Assembly: GCF_033115175.1 (NCBI RefSeq)
Contig: NC_084836.1
Coordinates: forward strand, 83,604,253 to 83,668,252
DNA: 64,000 bases
Direction of reading: 5' to 3'
Source: Lepus europaeus
Taxonomy: Eukaryota > Chordata > Mammalia > Lagomorpha > Leporidae
Below, in pieces: positions 21,166 to 33,357 of this stretch. Numbering within the stretch: the first letter of the stretch is position 1; every line of letters starts with the position of its first letter. Both the position numbers and the translations under genes were made by a program. The notes beneath the pieces were generated by a model, which saw nothing but the letters and a program-made list of their open reading frames with translations, was not told the origin of the DNA and did not search any database.

Positions 21166-23500
21166 ATGTTATACAACAATATGTACAAATTTTAATGTCA
21201 ATTAAATCAACCAAGCAAGTAAGACTTTAGTTACCCAATGGCATTAGTAACAATACATTAACAAAGATGTCTTTTGGTGGATAGGTGGAAATATATAATG
21301 TTCCGGTCCAAAGGTGAAGTCTGAGACTGGGTTTATATTCCTTTGAAGGAGGAGCATTTCAAGTGTTTGGCCTCTCAGGCATAGCATATGAATCCTGAGA
21401 ATCAGGATGCCAGCGGCAAGGTGTATGGCCTCTCTAAGCTAGCTCCTAGAGTTGCTCATCTTATTACTACACAACCTTGGCAGGGTGAAGAAGGAAGGAA
21501 AGTGATATCACACGCAGAAGCCGAGCATTATCACATTTGCTGCTGTGATTGGAGCTGGAGCAGCAATCTTGGCTCATGCAATAATCTCGGGAACAGAGTT
21601 AATACACAGTTTGGGGTACACCCCAGGCAAAAACCAGTCTTGACTGATACAGTTGGCCTGGATGCTACCACAGTTCTAACACTTCATGCATCAAAACTGC
21701 CTCATATCTCTGTTTCATGCTAAGCACTCTGTAGTGTTGGAGGCTTTACTAAACAGTGTAGGAGAAGACAAGCAGAACGAAGGTGTGTGCGATGCAGTCA
21801 GGTCAGGGTTCAAGGACTGGATTGGCGCTTGTTAACTGTGTGACTGAGAGCCAGATTTTAAACGTGTGCAGTCTCCGTCTATGCTTTGTGAAATCTAAGA
21901 TGAAACATGCACAGTGCTTTGCAAAGAGTACATCCGTAGTAAAATGATTGGTTTTATGAATATGATATAAGTATACTTATTACAGGATTAAATAGAAGGC
22001 CCAGTCCTTCAGCCCTACATGGTGCTATCACCTTTTCGTTAGCCCTCAGTGCCTTGTGTTAGTCACTCTTATCCCGGTATAGTTTTGGAAATGGCCATGG
22101 AGGGTGATTAGGTTTCAAATGGTGGTTTTGATTAGGGTAAGTGATAAAGCAAGTGATTATTTGGGGCTTCCCTGCCATATCCTGGTATTTTACCTAAAAA
22201 TTGGAAGGAAAGATTTGGCCAGAGGATGATTTAACTGCTGGTAACTGTAACAGATGCAGAAATGCCATGAGCGGCTTCCAAAAACTAGCATTTTGAGAAA
22301 GGCAGGGTGCACCCTTAGTTCATATCCTCATTTCTTTTTCTTCCTTCATGCTGGCTGCAACACAGCCCCATGTGGTTTTGTTCAGGAATCGCTTGGGTAA
22401 AAACTGACACTACATTTGCCAGAAGCAACCTTCCTTCCTTGTGTGTTTGCAGATTAAGTTGGCCAAAAGAGGACGATGTAGAGATGTGGAGGGGCGCGTG
22501 ATGGCAGCAGCCACAAGCTCTGAAGGGCGTGGTGGTCAGACCCAGAGGGAGAGAGGCAGGGATGGGCTCTCGTTTGTGTCTACCCTCTACCCTACACCAA
22601 GGCCAGGCTCCTCTCTGCTTCCCAGGCCTGCTGACCTACAGCAACCCTAAGTTGAGCAGTGACCCCTGGCTGCAAACAATAAAGGCACCAGCTGTGAGGA
22701 GGCTGTAGCTTGCACCGATGTCCACACCAGTCCTGCCAGAGACCCCATTCCAGCTGCTGTTGTGCTTGGGTTCCCAGGGCCACTGTGTACTCTTCCGTGT
22801 CCACCTGCTGCCGTGCTGCAGGCAGCCTTGTTAGTGACCATCCCTTATACTCCTTCTTCCCCACTGGATCCTTCCTTCCCCAGCACCTGCTGCACCTGTG
22901 TGAAACTGAATTCCTGCAGCACGTTCCTGATTCCACAAGCGCTCACGGTGCTTATGCTTTCCTGACCCCGCCCTGGTATTGCATTTGATTACTTTCTGGA
23001 ATCACTCTGCGACAGTGTCAACTTCATCCTCCCAGAAGCACTTGAACTGAAGTGGGTTTTGCGTTGAACCTCTATGTTGTCATCCAACTTCCATTTTCAA
23101 ACATCCACATAAAAACCTCCTTGCATTCTTTAACTGAAATTGATGTCGGGAGACCTGCCTATCATGTTACCTTCATAAAGTTTTACATGAGAAATGTCTA
23201 TTTCATTGTCGCTGGCTTAGACTTCATTTCTTTGGAACATTTATTGGTATGCTTCTTCCTTTGTGGGAAACCCTTTGGTTTCCATTTTTATTCTGGATTT
23301 CAGGAGTCTCAGAGTCCTGAGTGTTGCCAGATTACAAGAACAATCTTAACTATCAATGTATTTGGTTCTTTCTCATATTTAATAAACTCTACTTTATTAA
23401 CTTTAGAGCCTATTTGCTTTTTGGTGTGACTTCTGTCAAATTGGGAATGATTGGGACAGGACAAAGGATTGACAAGATCCATTTACTCAGTGCCTAGACA
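21166..23500. other. Intergenic, no gene supported
   Basis: This includes a GC-richer part at 22470-22980 with ORFs up to 114 codons, and an ORF at 21388-21723 whose product I do not recognise. Neither shows a domain, splice context or conserved start. An old processed pseudogene cannot be excluded for 21380-21730. Confidence 0.4.
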
Positions 23501-23681
23501 GCATCATCCAGACCACGCATTCTACCTGCATTTAAAAAAAATTTTTCCTGGGCCTTGGCTGGGGGCTTCAAGGATGCCATCTGAAGCTCAGCCCCAGGCT
23601 GTGCAGCAACAGGACTGAGAACAGGTACCCTGCCGGCGCAGGCAGCTCTGCATTCGGCACCCTGGCTCACTGCCCACTGAT

Positions 23682-25150
23682 ATGTGGGCTGCCCCGAAGT
23701 TGGTTCTGTAGCCCTGCACTTGCACTGTTGCCCCAGGGCTGCGTGGCTGCTGGGACCTGGGGTCCTGCTGGGCTCAGGCTCTGCCACCTACCAGGAGAAC
23801 TAAGAACAATTGAAAGCACTAGTGAACCAACTCCACGAACCAGCACAGTCTGTAAGAGTAGGAGGTAATGAGAGAACCGGAGCTGATCACATAGCAAGAG
23901 GAAAACTGTTACCCAGACCTCTTGACCCAGGGTTTTCATTTCTGGAATTGTCCCAGTTTAGAGGTTACCAGTTGTATGAAGAGGTGTCCACAGATAGCAC
24001 CGGGTCTCCTGCATCTACCACTGGATTCAGGAGGGGAAAACTTACCTCAACAAGCAGATACATTTCCAGATTGAGATCATTTGGGTGCATATTTTATAAT
24101 CAGGTAATTGTGTTGTCTACAATTATTACACAGCTAGCGGTGATCATGGGCTCCTGTAGGCAGGATGTGCCTACTTGCCTGCAGTGGCCAATGAAAACAT
24201 CATCTTCCACAAGCAGGGTACCATTTTCTTGGCTGGACATCCCTTGGTTAACGCATTACCTGGAGAAGAGGTGTCTGTTGAGGATCTTGGAGAAGCTGAT
24301 CGTCATTGCATAATGTCTGGAGTCACTGACCACTATGCTTTAGATGACCCACACGTCCTCCACTTAACAAGGAAGGTTGTGAGGAGTCTAAATTACCAGG
24401 AGAAATTAGATGATACCATGGACCCTTCTGTAGAGCTCTGCTTCCTTCTGATGAACTCTATGGAAGAGTTGGTGCTAACCTCAAGAGAAACTTTGATGTC
24501 CAAGAGGTCATTGCTAGAATCGTGGATGGAACAGATTCAATGAGTTCAAAGCCTTGTATGGAGACACATTAGTTGTAGATTTTGCTCAAATGTTGGAATC
24601 AATGGAGTTCCTTTTTTTGAGTCTGCAAAAAGGAATGCACTCTTCACCTAGCTATGCTGCCAAAGAAATACTCAAAATGTTACTATGAAGCAGAGGGAAT
24701 TGCCAATGATGGGGCGAAGATGGTGGCTGCTGTAGCCTGTGCCAAAGTGCCCAAGGTAACTGTCATCAAAGAGTTGATGCTTGGAAACCAGGGATGTGTG
24801 GCGAAGCATAGAGCTCCTGATTTCTCAGCATTTAGCCAAATGCTCGCATCTCAGTGATGGGAGGAGAGCAGGCGGCCAATGTCGCAGCCCCAGTAAGCGA
24901 AGACCAAAAAGCACCAGGAAGGGAAGCAGGGCTCCAGTGCTGAAGAAGCTGCTCTCAAGGAACCTATTGTCAAGAGGTTCGAAGAGGTGGGAAACCCCTG
25001 CAACTCCAGTGTAAGGCTGGAGTAGCTAATTCAAGATGATGGGACAATGGCTTATTGATCTGGTGGATGCCAGACTGGTCCTGGGTCTCAATATTGGTAC
25101 CACCCTCAACACACCAATCCAGAAGTCTGAGTCTGGCATCTTCAGGATGA
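23682..25150 (+). pseudogene. MCCC2: MCCC2 processed pseudogene (methylcrotonoyl-CoA carboxylase beta)
   Basis: An intron-free, frameshifted copy of MCCC2, whose mitochondrial product is the carboxyltransferase subunit for leucine breakdown. It starts at an ATG at 23682 (MWAAPKLVL, then a stop) and includes YQEN-stop-EQLKALVNQLHE (about 23773-23826), RGKLLPR and FLELSQF.GYQLYE. It continues with [83 protein letters not shown], and near the end LVLGLNIGTTLNTPI and GIFRM. The normal stop is replaced after GIFRM (about 25147). Relative to an intact protein of about 563 residues, roughly 50 codons are missing after the GYQLY region and about 15 before YEAEG. At least four frame changes occur. Similarity to a 3' UTR may run to about 25290. 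No expression is expected. Confidence 0.94.
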
Positions 25151-25303
25151 AACCAGAATATAAAATGTCTTCTGTTGGACATGTACCAAATATTAGCACA
25201 TGTCACAGTCTCAAGATTTCACACTTGTTGAACATGTGGCTGTTCTAGTAAATTTTTTCAGCATAGTTCATTGTACTTTTCTGCCTTAAAAATATCAACA
25301 ATG

Positions 25304-25436
25304 CAAATGGAAGGCGAGAGGGAGCCGGAGAGGGGAGGGTTGCGGGTGGGAGGGAAGTTATGGGCGGGGGGGAAGCCATTGTAATCCATAAGCTGTACAC
25401 TGGAAATTTATATTCATTAAATAAAAGTTAAAAAAA
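25304..25436 (+). mobile_element. L1 3' tail, 133 bp, with target-site duplication
   Basis: Contains the L1 purine tract (gagccggagaggggagggttgcgg), cattgtaatccataagctg and aataaaagttaaaaaaa. Flanked by atcaacaatg at 25294-25303 and 25437-25446. It landed just beyond the MCCC2 pseudogene's 3' end. Confidence 0.9.
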
Positions 25437-25693
25437 ATCAACAATGATGTCTATTTGGTGAGTATTAATTCCTTTTAGGTTTTCTTAGAGAAAATCAATT
25501 TTACCACCCATAAAATGAACAGAATAATTTCCAGTTATCCTTTCTGTCCTACAAGCAGCATTGAAAAGCTCTTTAATCTGTAAACTCAAGGTATTATTGA
25601 AATTACTCATATCAAGTTGCATTTCCATTGAAATGATTGTTTTGCTGATTATGCCTGATACTCTCTAACTCTTATTTTAAAAATCCATCTATT

Positions 25694-25981
25694 GAGGCAA
25701 GTGTTGCAGCCTAGCGGGTTAAAGCCCCAGTCTATGGTGCCGGCATCCCATATGGGTGGGCGCCTGTTGGAGTCCTGGCTGCTCCACTTCTGATCCAGCT
25801 CTCTGCTATGGCCTGAGAGACCCAAAAGAGATTTCTGGCTCCTGGCTTCAGAGTGGCCATGCTCTAGCGGTTGCAGCCGTTTGGAGAGTGAACCAGCAGA
25901 TGGAAGACCTTTCTCTCTCTGCTTCTGCCTCTCTGTAACTCTGCCTTTCAAATAAATAAATAAGTCTTTTTTTAAAAAAAA
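25694..25981 (+). mobile_element. CSINE with 14-bp target-site duplication
   Basis: Flanked by aaaatccatctatt at 25680-25693 and 25982-25995. The body has an internal deletion around 25815, where the cagtagaagatggcc block is missing. Confidence 0.93.
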
Positions 25982-26202
25982 AAAATCCATCTATTAGTTT
26001 TCTATTTAGCCACCATCCTGTCTCCTTCCCATGAGAGTGCTATTTTTGCATTGTCTGCACCCTAGGCTCTGTCAGCTTGTTCCTTCCTCACTCTGTTCTT
26101 TCTGACTTCTTTCACCCATAGCTTTCTCTGAGTTGACCCTTAATCTCCATGTGGCTGAAACCCCAGACCTTGTTTGGCTTAGCTCCATAGCATTTGAGTC
26201 GG

Positions 26203-26323
26203 TTGAGCACGGCCTGGAAGAGGGGCAACCGGGATAGAATCCGGCGCCCCAACCGGGACTAGAACCCGGTGTGCCGGCGCTGTAAGGCGGAGGATTAGCC
26301 TGTTAAGCCACGGCGCCGGCCCC
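26203..26323 (-). mobile_element. CSINE head fragment lacking its 3' half
   Basis: A near-consensus, CpG-rich antisense CSINE2 head (gaatccggcgccccaaccgg, then gccggcgctg and ccacggcgccggcccc). It stops abruptly at about 26203 with no body, CT-rich segment or A-tail. Confidence 0.85.
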
Positions 26324-26429
26324 CCTTCTGCCATTCTTAGTCTCCTGTGTAGATGCCTCTTCCTTCACTGATCCTCCTCTACTCTCCTTATTTGCCTTGA
26401 TTTTCATTAGATACAAATGCATTCTTACT

Positions 26430-26740
26430 AGAAGATAAAAATAACACAGAAGTACCTTTTATCACTTTTATATATGTTTATATACATTTATTATATACAT
26501 AAAACATAACATTTACCATTTTATGTGTACACTTCAGTGGCATTAAGGATCTTCACACTGTTATGCAGCCATCATACCAATCATCTCCAGAATTTATTAA
26601 TCATCCTTAACTGAAACTCCCTATCCATTTCATAGTAACTCCCATCTTCCCCTTCCTCCAGCCCCTGGCACACATCTTGTTCTTCAAGGCATGCATTTCT
26701 CCTGGCTTTTGGAATCTGATGTACCTACAATGGAACAGAT
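26430..26740 (-). mobile_element. Ancient L1M-type fragment
   Basis: The blocks aacatttaccattttatgtg, cacttcagtggcattaagga, cacactgttatgcagccatc, atctccagaatttattaatc and cccctggca match a sequence common in old mammalian L1 untranslated regions. Strand and subfamily are uncertain. Confidence 0.5.
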
Positions 26741-26757
26741 AATTAAAATAATGCACA

Positions 26758-27115
26758 GGGGCCAGCACTGTGGTGTAGCGGGTAAAGCCACCACCTGCAG
26801 TGCCCACATCCCATATGGGTGCCGGTTCGAGACCTGGCTGCTCCACCTCAGATCCAGCTCTCTGCTGTGGCCTGGGAAAGCAGTAGAAGATGGCCCCAGT
26901 CCTTGGGCCCCTGCACCCGCATGGGAGATGCAGAAAAAGCTCCTGGCTCCTGGTTTTGGATCAGCATAACTCGGGACGTTGCGGCCAATAGAAGAATGAA
27001 TCAACGGGTGGAAGACCTCTCTCTTTCTCTCTCTCTGTGCCTCTCCTCCTCTCTCTATGTAACTTTGAGTTTCAAATAAATACATAAATAAATAAATAGT
27101 ACATCTTTTTTTAAA
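26758..27115 (+). mobile_element. CSINE, sense
   Basis: Complete from ggggccagcactgtggtgtagc to an (aaat)n tail. The CT-rich segment is 27020-27056. Confidence 0.9.
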
Positions 27116-27296
27116 AAAATAAAGCACATATCTTAAGCACAGAGTGGAAAGTCATGAGATTTAATCTCCCTATCGATTTTTCCAATTCTAAGCAAATGCC
27201 CTGAAATGTCACTAGATATAATGTGCTCAATTAAGTTATTGTGAAAAAATGCATTATGATTCCAGTACTCTCTTGTTACAATCAGCTTTTCTTTCT

Positions 27297-27598
27297 TTTT
27301 TTTTTTTTGACAGGAAGAGTTAGACAGTGAGAGAGAGAGACAGAGAGAAAGGTCATCCTTCTGTTGGTTCACCCCCCCAAATGGCCACCATGACTGACAC
27401 GCTGCACCAATTCGAAGCCAGGAGCCAGGTGCTTCCTCCTGGTCTTCCATGCAGGTGCAGGGCCATCCTCCACTGCCTTCTCAGGCCACAGTAGAGAGCT
27501 GGACTGGAAGAGGAGCAACTGGGACTAGAACTCAGTGCCCATATGGGATGCCGGCACTGCAGGCGGAGGATTAACCAAGTGAGCCACGGCGCCGGCCC
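27297..27598 (-). mobile_element. Young CSINE2-type, antisense
   Basis: Poly-T followed by ttgacaggaagagttagaca (the CSINE2 end type), ending ctgcaggcggaggattaacc and ccacggcgccggccc. Confidence 0.92.
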
Positions 27599-28229
27599 AA
27601 TGTATTTGTATTAATCTTTTTGTAAGTAACATAGTTGATCCCCAAGTCCAAGAAATGATAGTCATGATTTGCATCCTAATATCTCACTTCTAACAGCTCA
27701 GTTAAAATGGCTTTGTTTTGATTCTTGGCTATTTTATATCATGCCTAAGGCCTGCACTATCTAATCATACAGTGAGATTTACACCACTCAGGGAGTCTCT
27801 AGCTGGATGTGATGTCATGAAGGATGTGATGTCATGAAGGATGTGACTGCAGTTGTCTCTTGATATTTGTGAGGAATGGGTTTCCGAATATCCCTCAGAA
27901 TTTGCATATTCTCCTGGATACTTCACATAATCTCTAGGTTACTTAAAATAACCAATGCAATGTGAGTGCTTTGTAAATAGTTGTTATATTTTATGGTTTA
28001 GAGAATAATGACAACAAAAAAAATCTGTGTATGTTCAGAACAGATGCAATTATTTAAAAAATTGATTTGCGGTTGGTTGAATCCATGGATGTAGAACCAA
28101 TAGATACAAAAGGCCAACAGTATTTCTTTTGTGCATGTGTGTGTATACACACACACATACACACCTTTCTCAGGGCTTTAAGTTTGTTTCATTTGTAAAA
28201 TGTCCCATATTTGTGGATGAGAATGGCTG
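27599..28229. other. Intergenic with a short tandem duplication
   Basis: The 17-base unit gatgtgatgtcatgaag is tandemly duplicated at 27807-27840. A TG/CA-rich patch lies at 28130-28165. No gene. Confidence 0.5.
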
Positions 28230-28366
28230 AGAGTGCTTCAAAAAGTTTTCAGAAAAATAGAATGAGAAGATAAGTTTAGGTGCAAAAATCTTGTAATCCA
28301 TACACAATTTTTTTCATAACACACATTTTCCATGCAGTTTTTGAGTAGTCCTTCATAGACTCTCCC
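28224..28366 (+). repeat. Mariner-like palindromic MITE, nearly complete
   Basis: The left end is gcttcaaaaagttttcagaa and the right end ccatgcagtttttgagtag, so the ends are inverted-repeat related. The interior reads agataagtttaggtgcaaaa and caatttttttcataaca. This is the most complete of the five copies. Confidence 0.6.
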
Positions 28367-28518
28367 CATTTCTTGCAGCCTACAAAAGACACACTTTTTT
28401 ATGGAGAAGTATAGCTCATAATAAAGCAAGCCTTTTCCATGAGTCTGTGGGTGGTTTAGGATGGGCTCCTGGAAGCAGATCATGCATGAGGGAAGGATTC
28501 ACATGCAAGTAACTTATT

Positions 28519-28575
28519 TAAAAATTGATTGAGTTGAAAAGTAGAGTTACAGAGAGAGAGGAGGGAGAGACAGAG

Positions 28576-28612
<37 letters not shown>

Positions 28613-28852
28613 ATCTCCTGTTTCACTTCCAAATGGCTATAAAAACCAGGGTTGTGTTAGGCCAAAGCCAAGAGCCTGCAACTCTGACCAGGTCTCCCAC
28701 ATAGGTGGTGGAGCCCTGGCACTTGGGTTATCTTCCACCACTTCCCAGGAGCATTGGCAGGGAGCTGGATGACATGTGGAACAGGTGAGTCTCAAACTGG
28801 TGCTCATATGGGTTGTTGCTGTTTTGGGAGGCAGTTAAGCAACTGTGCCTCT
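28519..28852 (-). mobile_element. Old CSINE, antisense
   Basis: Tail complement aaaaattgattgagttgaaaa, (GA)n at 28577-28604, and a diverged body and head. Confidence 0.82.
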
Positions 28853-30456
28853 TGGTGGCCTGAGTGTGACTGATTTTTGAATGAGGTGCTCCTGGTGTCT
28901 CTGATGAAGGAAAAGAAGGAAGAGGAGAGTTCTTGTGACCTCTGGCAAAGTCCCCTCTTCTGCCTGGTCCTGCAGAGGAGTGATGATGATGGTTGCATGC
29001 CTTCGAGTCCCTTCTGAGACTGTGTAACACCAAAATTCCAGCTCCCTCTGAATTTTGGACCTCGGTTCCGGAGAGGTCAGCATGTGGATTCTGTGATGAC
29101 TTCTACTTTTACTTCCTGTCCTCTCTTGGTCACCATAAAACTGTCATCTGAGTAAATCATGTGCTTCAATTTCCAATTCAAGGACGAGCAAATCTCTCCA
29201 CGAGAAGGTGAATGATTCATGTACGCGATACAGCTTGATGGGAGGCAACCCTGAACTCTCAACCCAAGTCATAGCCATTTCACAGAATCTAGCACTTTCT
29301 CTAGAACCTGCCATGGGATGGTTGGCTTCTTTGTTTCAGATATAAATTTATTCTTCTGTAACATGCATATCCATCATACCCATAAAATCAGTGAGCACTT
29401 GACAAATGGGAACCATCATGAGAAACTTCAGGTGCTCCTAGGAGTGGTAACTTTTTGTGGTTCCCCACTTTTTGTTAATGAAACCCTCGATTGGCTTCTC
29501 ATTCAGAAACTGGAAGTCTCACACTGGCGGCCAACAATGTACTTAAACTCCTTTGAATTAATTGTCACATTTGTGAGTTGGGAGGCTTCAAGCATGGTTT
29601 TGATTTCCAGCGTCACTGTAAGTTAGGTGAACTACTTGCATGTGATCTGCCTCTTCTGTGCCAACAGCTTGCTAGAGACAGGCTGGGGCTGTTTTCCTTC
29701 AGATGTGCTTTGCAATTTGCCAGTCTCTGTCCAGTTCATGTTGCTCATTTCTGGTGCTTGCTTGGCCTGAGTCATCACCTGCACTTGCTACTCTTGCAAG
29801 CCCTAAGCTAATGAGAGGAAAGATGGGTAAAGCTGAAGGACTTGCACTCTAGTAATTGCTATTAATGAACTTAAAATGATGAATCACCTTCTGAGCTAAA
29901 CAGACATTGGAAAAATTGTCGTTGTCAGCTCTTCAATTATTCAAATGTTGGTTCCTTATTTTATGAACCGTTTTGTCTCCAGGATGTTTTTTTCTGTGCT
30001 TCCGTTATATTACATGTTTCATAGGCATTTCATTGCTACTTAGCATCCTCTAGGAGAGATGGAAGCAAACCACATAAAACAAAATGTCTTTGCTTGCAAG
30101 AAAATCTGAAACTAATGAAATTGTCTTCCCCTTACCTGTGATATTTGTCTTACACTGTCATTTCTCAGTTTCATTAGTATATGAAGAGTTTACTCTGTGT
30201 ATTAACTATTGATATGAACACTCACACACACATCAGTTTTTTGCATGTCTTGTGCTCAATGTGGATAAAGTCCTCATATTTTCTGTGCTACAATGAGAAA
30301 GTGTGCAGATTAAATATCTAGAGTTTTGCTGTTTTGCCTTTAAATCTGTGATGACTTTGCCACTAAGTCTCCCAGGCTTCAGTTTCTTAAATAAGAAATG
30401 AGATAATGAGTAGGAAGGGAGATGGCAAGATGTTTCATTCAACTCCTGCTGTGTTT
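28853..30456. other. Intergenic, no gene seen
   Basis: About 1.6 kb of unique-looking sequence. ORFs up to 102 codons (28728-29811) lack recognisable features. No young repeats. Confidence 0.5.
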
Positions 30457-30483
30457 AAAAATCACAATTGCCTAATTCTTTCA

Positions 30484-30806
30484 GGCCGGCGCTGTGGCTC
30501 ACTTGGTTAATCCTCTGCCTGCAGCGCCGGCATCCCATATGGGCGCCGGGTTCTAGTCCCAGTTGCTCCTCTTCCAGTCCAGCTCTCTGCTATGGCCCGG
30601 GAGGGCAGTGGAGGATGGCCCAAGTGCTTGGGCCCTGCACCCGCATGGGAGACCAGGAAGAAGCACTTGGCTCCTGGCTTTGGGTCAGCGCAGAGCCGGC
30701 TGTAGCAGCCATTTGGGGAGTGAACCAATGGCAGGAAGACCTTTCTCTCTGTCTGTCTCTCTCACTGTCTGTAACTCTACCTATCAAATAAATAAAATTT
30801 ATTTAA
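30484..30806 (+). mobile_element. CSINE with a long (27-bp) target-site duplication
   Basis: The flanks 30457-30483 and 30807-30833 match over 27 bases with three substitutions (core taattctttca). The head is ggccggcgctgtggctcacttgg of the CSINE2 type. Confidence 0.92.
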
Positions 30807-30988
30807 AAAAATTACGATTGTCTAATTCTTTCAAAGCCTCTTGAACACTTCATACTCAAGCTATGCATTTTCCTGTATCTTGACCAATGTATGTTCAGAG
30901 TCCAGGCAGCCAACCCTTCATGAGAGTGTCATCTAGAGTCACTTGTTGCTTTTGTAATAGTCTAAAGGATGGGTAAGAAAGGGCTGGA

Positions 30989-31184
30989 CCTGTTGAAATC
31001 CTTGCTTAGTATATACTAAGTTGATCTTCAGTATATGAAGGTAATTGAAAATGAAACTCGATAAAGGGCGGGATGGGAGAGGGGGAGGGGAGGGCCACGG
31101 GAGGTAGGGAGGTTGGGGGGGAAGCCACAACAATACAAAAGTTGCACTTTGTAAATTCACATTTATGAAATAAAAAATAAAAAA
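30989..31184 (+). mobile_element. L1 3' tail with target-site duplication
   Basis: Flanked by aagaaaggKctgga (K = G or T) at 30975-30988 and 31185-31198. It shares the L1 3' variant of the 47254 copy (gttgaaatccttgcttagta, gaaataaaaaataaaaa), unlike the ataaaagtt-ending copies. Confidence 0.9.
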
Positions 31185-31198
31185 AAGAAAGGTCTGGA

Positions 31199-33211
31199 AA
31201 TTATTTTCTATGACTGTGTCATGGTTAGGTATCTTCTTGTAATATGCCTTCTTTAATCAAGATTCTATTTTATTGAGATATTGTCACAAGAATAAGGATA
31301 AAATATAATTTACATATGTGTATATGTGTATCTTACTGTAAACTATCACCTTTATCCTAAGGTTCCTTGTAGAGGTCAGCGTCCTTTCCACTTTGCCATG
31401 AGACAGCAGCACATTCACCACCACAAATGCAGTTCATCAGTCTCATCCAAACAGACTATAAGAGAAAAGGAAAAAACCTCAATGGAAACAAATAATAGAT
31501 ATGAGTTTTTTTTAAGATGGAAAATAAAATCAATTTGGTGTTGCTTTAATTTTTGATGATTTACTGTTGGAGTTCTAATACCCAGCAGCTACCATTTGAC
31601 ATTTTCATCTCCAGTGCTATGAAGAGATTAGCGCTTACCAGTATTGATTTAAACCAGGATTTATACCAGGGTTGTCATTTTTATGGAAAGCACAATAAAA
31701 GAGATTAGAAAGAAATTGCCAAGTGGGCTGGGTCTAATCAATTGTAGAATGCTTTCATTGGGAATTTGCAATTTTACCAAGCAGAAAGTTAACAGAGGAT
31801 AAACAACAGGAAATGAAATTCCCATCAGGACTTAGGGATTCCGGCTAGTCCCAAATCAAACCAAACCACATGACAGGGCACAGTATCACTCTGTTACCTT
31901 TCCATGGGATTTCCAAAGAGAAGTGTCTGAAAGACAGCATGTTACAGCCTAACCCACTGAAGGGTCAATGGGAACACATGAGAGACATCAAGACAGAACA
32001 TTTATGGTTTCATTTGAGGAGACTTTCTTATAGCTGAAGTTGAGTTGACTCAATAAGGGTATATGATTTTTATTTGGTTTTGATTGAGAGGGTGGAATTG
32101 GTCCGTGACTGGCTGGGGGACAAAGGGTCTGATGTCAGTGAGCTCTGAGTCCATTAGTCAAACTGAAATCAAAGGTCAGGAAAGACAAAAGGTAGAGGGG
32201 GAAAGAATGTGCTGGGAAGGTATTCATTTAGCCCTGAATTGGAGCTCATCCGGCAGCTGGCAGTGTGACCTGTGAAGGTTGAGACACAAACATCAGAAGG
32301 GATATCAGTGAAGATGCTTGACTTTCCAGCAAGGAGACACTCAAGCCATCTTTAGTTGAAAAAGTTATCTAGAAAGAAAATTCTATTTCCTATTGTTTTA
32401 AATTAATCACACATTAAACCTATACTCAGTGCTAGTGATTATTCAAAATTTCAAGGTTAAAACAAGAAAATATGGGACTGCTGCACACAAGAGGTTGTCA
32501 ATGTATAGAATGACAGACTTGAAGGTGAATTATTGCAAGACAGAGCAACAACTAGGATCGTACTCAGACTAGAAGGCTGTTTAGTCTTTGGGGAAGGGTG
32601 GGAAGAAAGGGAGAAATTATGGCTTCTGACGAAAACCATATATAAAAGCAGAGTTTTGCAGAATAAGTGGAGAGCAAAGGAAAGGAAGACCATTCTGGGC
32701 AGAAGGAGCAACAGGCACATGATCATGACACAGCACGTGGAACATGCGTGGGGAGAGGTGTCCAGAGTCTGGACGTTCCCATGGGCAGCAGGGAAAACTT
32801 TCACCGGTTTTAGGTGCGTGTACAGGTGGTGTGTGTGCGGGACAGGCAGGGAGAGTGGCCCGATCAGAACTGCCTTTTAGAACGACCAGCTGATCCTGGT
32901 GATGGTCTTTCCCCTTGTCTTTCTGCTTCCATCTTTGCCTCCAGAGGCTGATGCTCTAAAAATGTTACCCCTTTGCTTAGGCCTATCAGTGTTTCATCTT
33001 GGGACTCAGAGACATCCTGTTCCATGGGTCCTAGTTCATGAATCACAGGGAGGCCTCACAAAGGACTCTCTACCTCCTCTTCAAGTGCATCATCAGGGCA
33101 TTGTCTTTTTGTTGTATCATTGCCTCTTCCTGGAATATCTTTTCACGTGGAAATCTCCATTCTTATTACTTTAGCTGATCAAGGTGCTTAGATGTCAACT
33201 TTACAGAGACT
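31199..33211. other. Intergenic, no gene seen
   Basis: About 2 kb without recognised repeats. ORFs of up to 115 codons occur on both strands at 32457-32880 and antisense to each other, with no domain or splice context. Confidence 0.5.
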
Positions 33212-33307
33212 TTTTTAAAGATTTTTTTACATTTGTTTGCAAGTCAGAATTATAGAGAAAGAGGGATGGGAGAGAGAGGGAGAGAGGGAGAGAGGGAGAG
33301 AGGGAGA

Positions 33308-33357
<50 letters not shown>

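Noticed and set aside
21388..21723. 111-codon ORF, considered as an ATP synthase subunit c pseudogene because one frame reads AAVIGAGAA
   Set aside because: The rest does not align with that family in any frame. Similarity is limited to a few small residues.
26760..26830. tRNA-like heads of CSINEs considered as tRNA genes
   Set aside because: They retain A/B-box-like promoter sequence but do not form a canonical cloverleaf and are continuous with SINE bodies.
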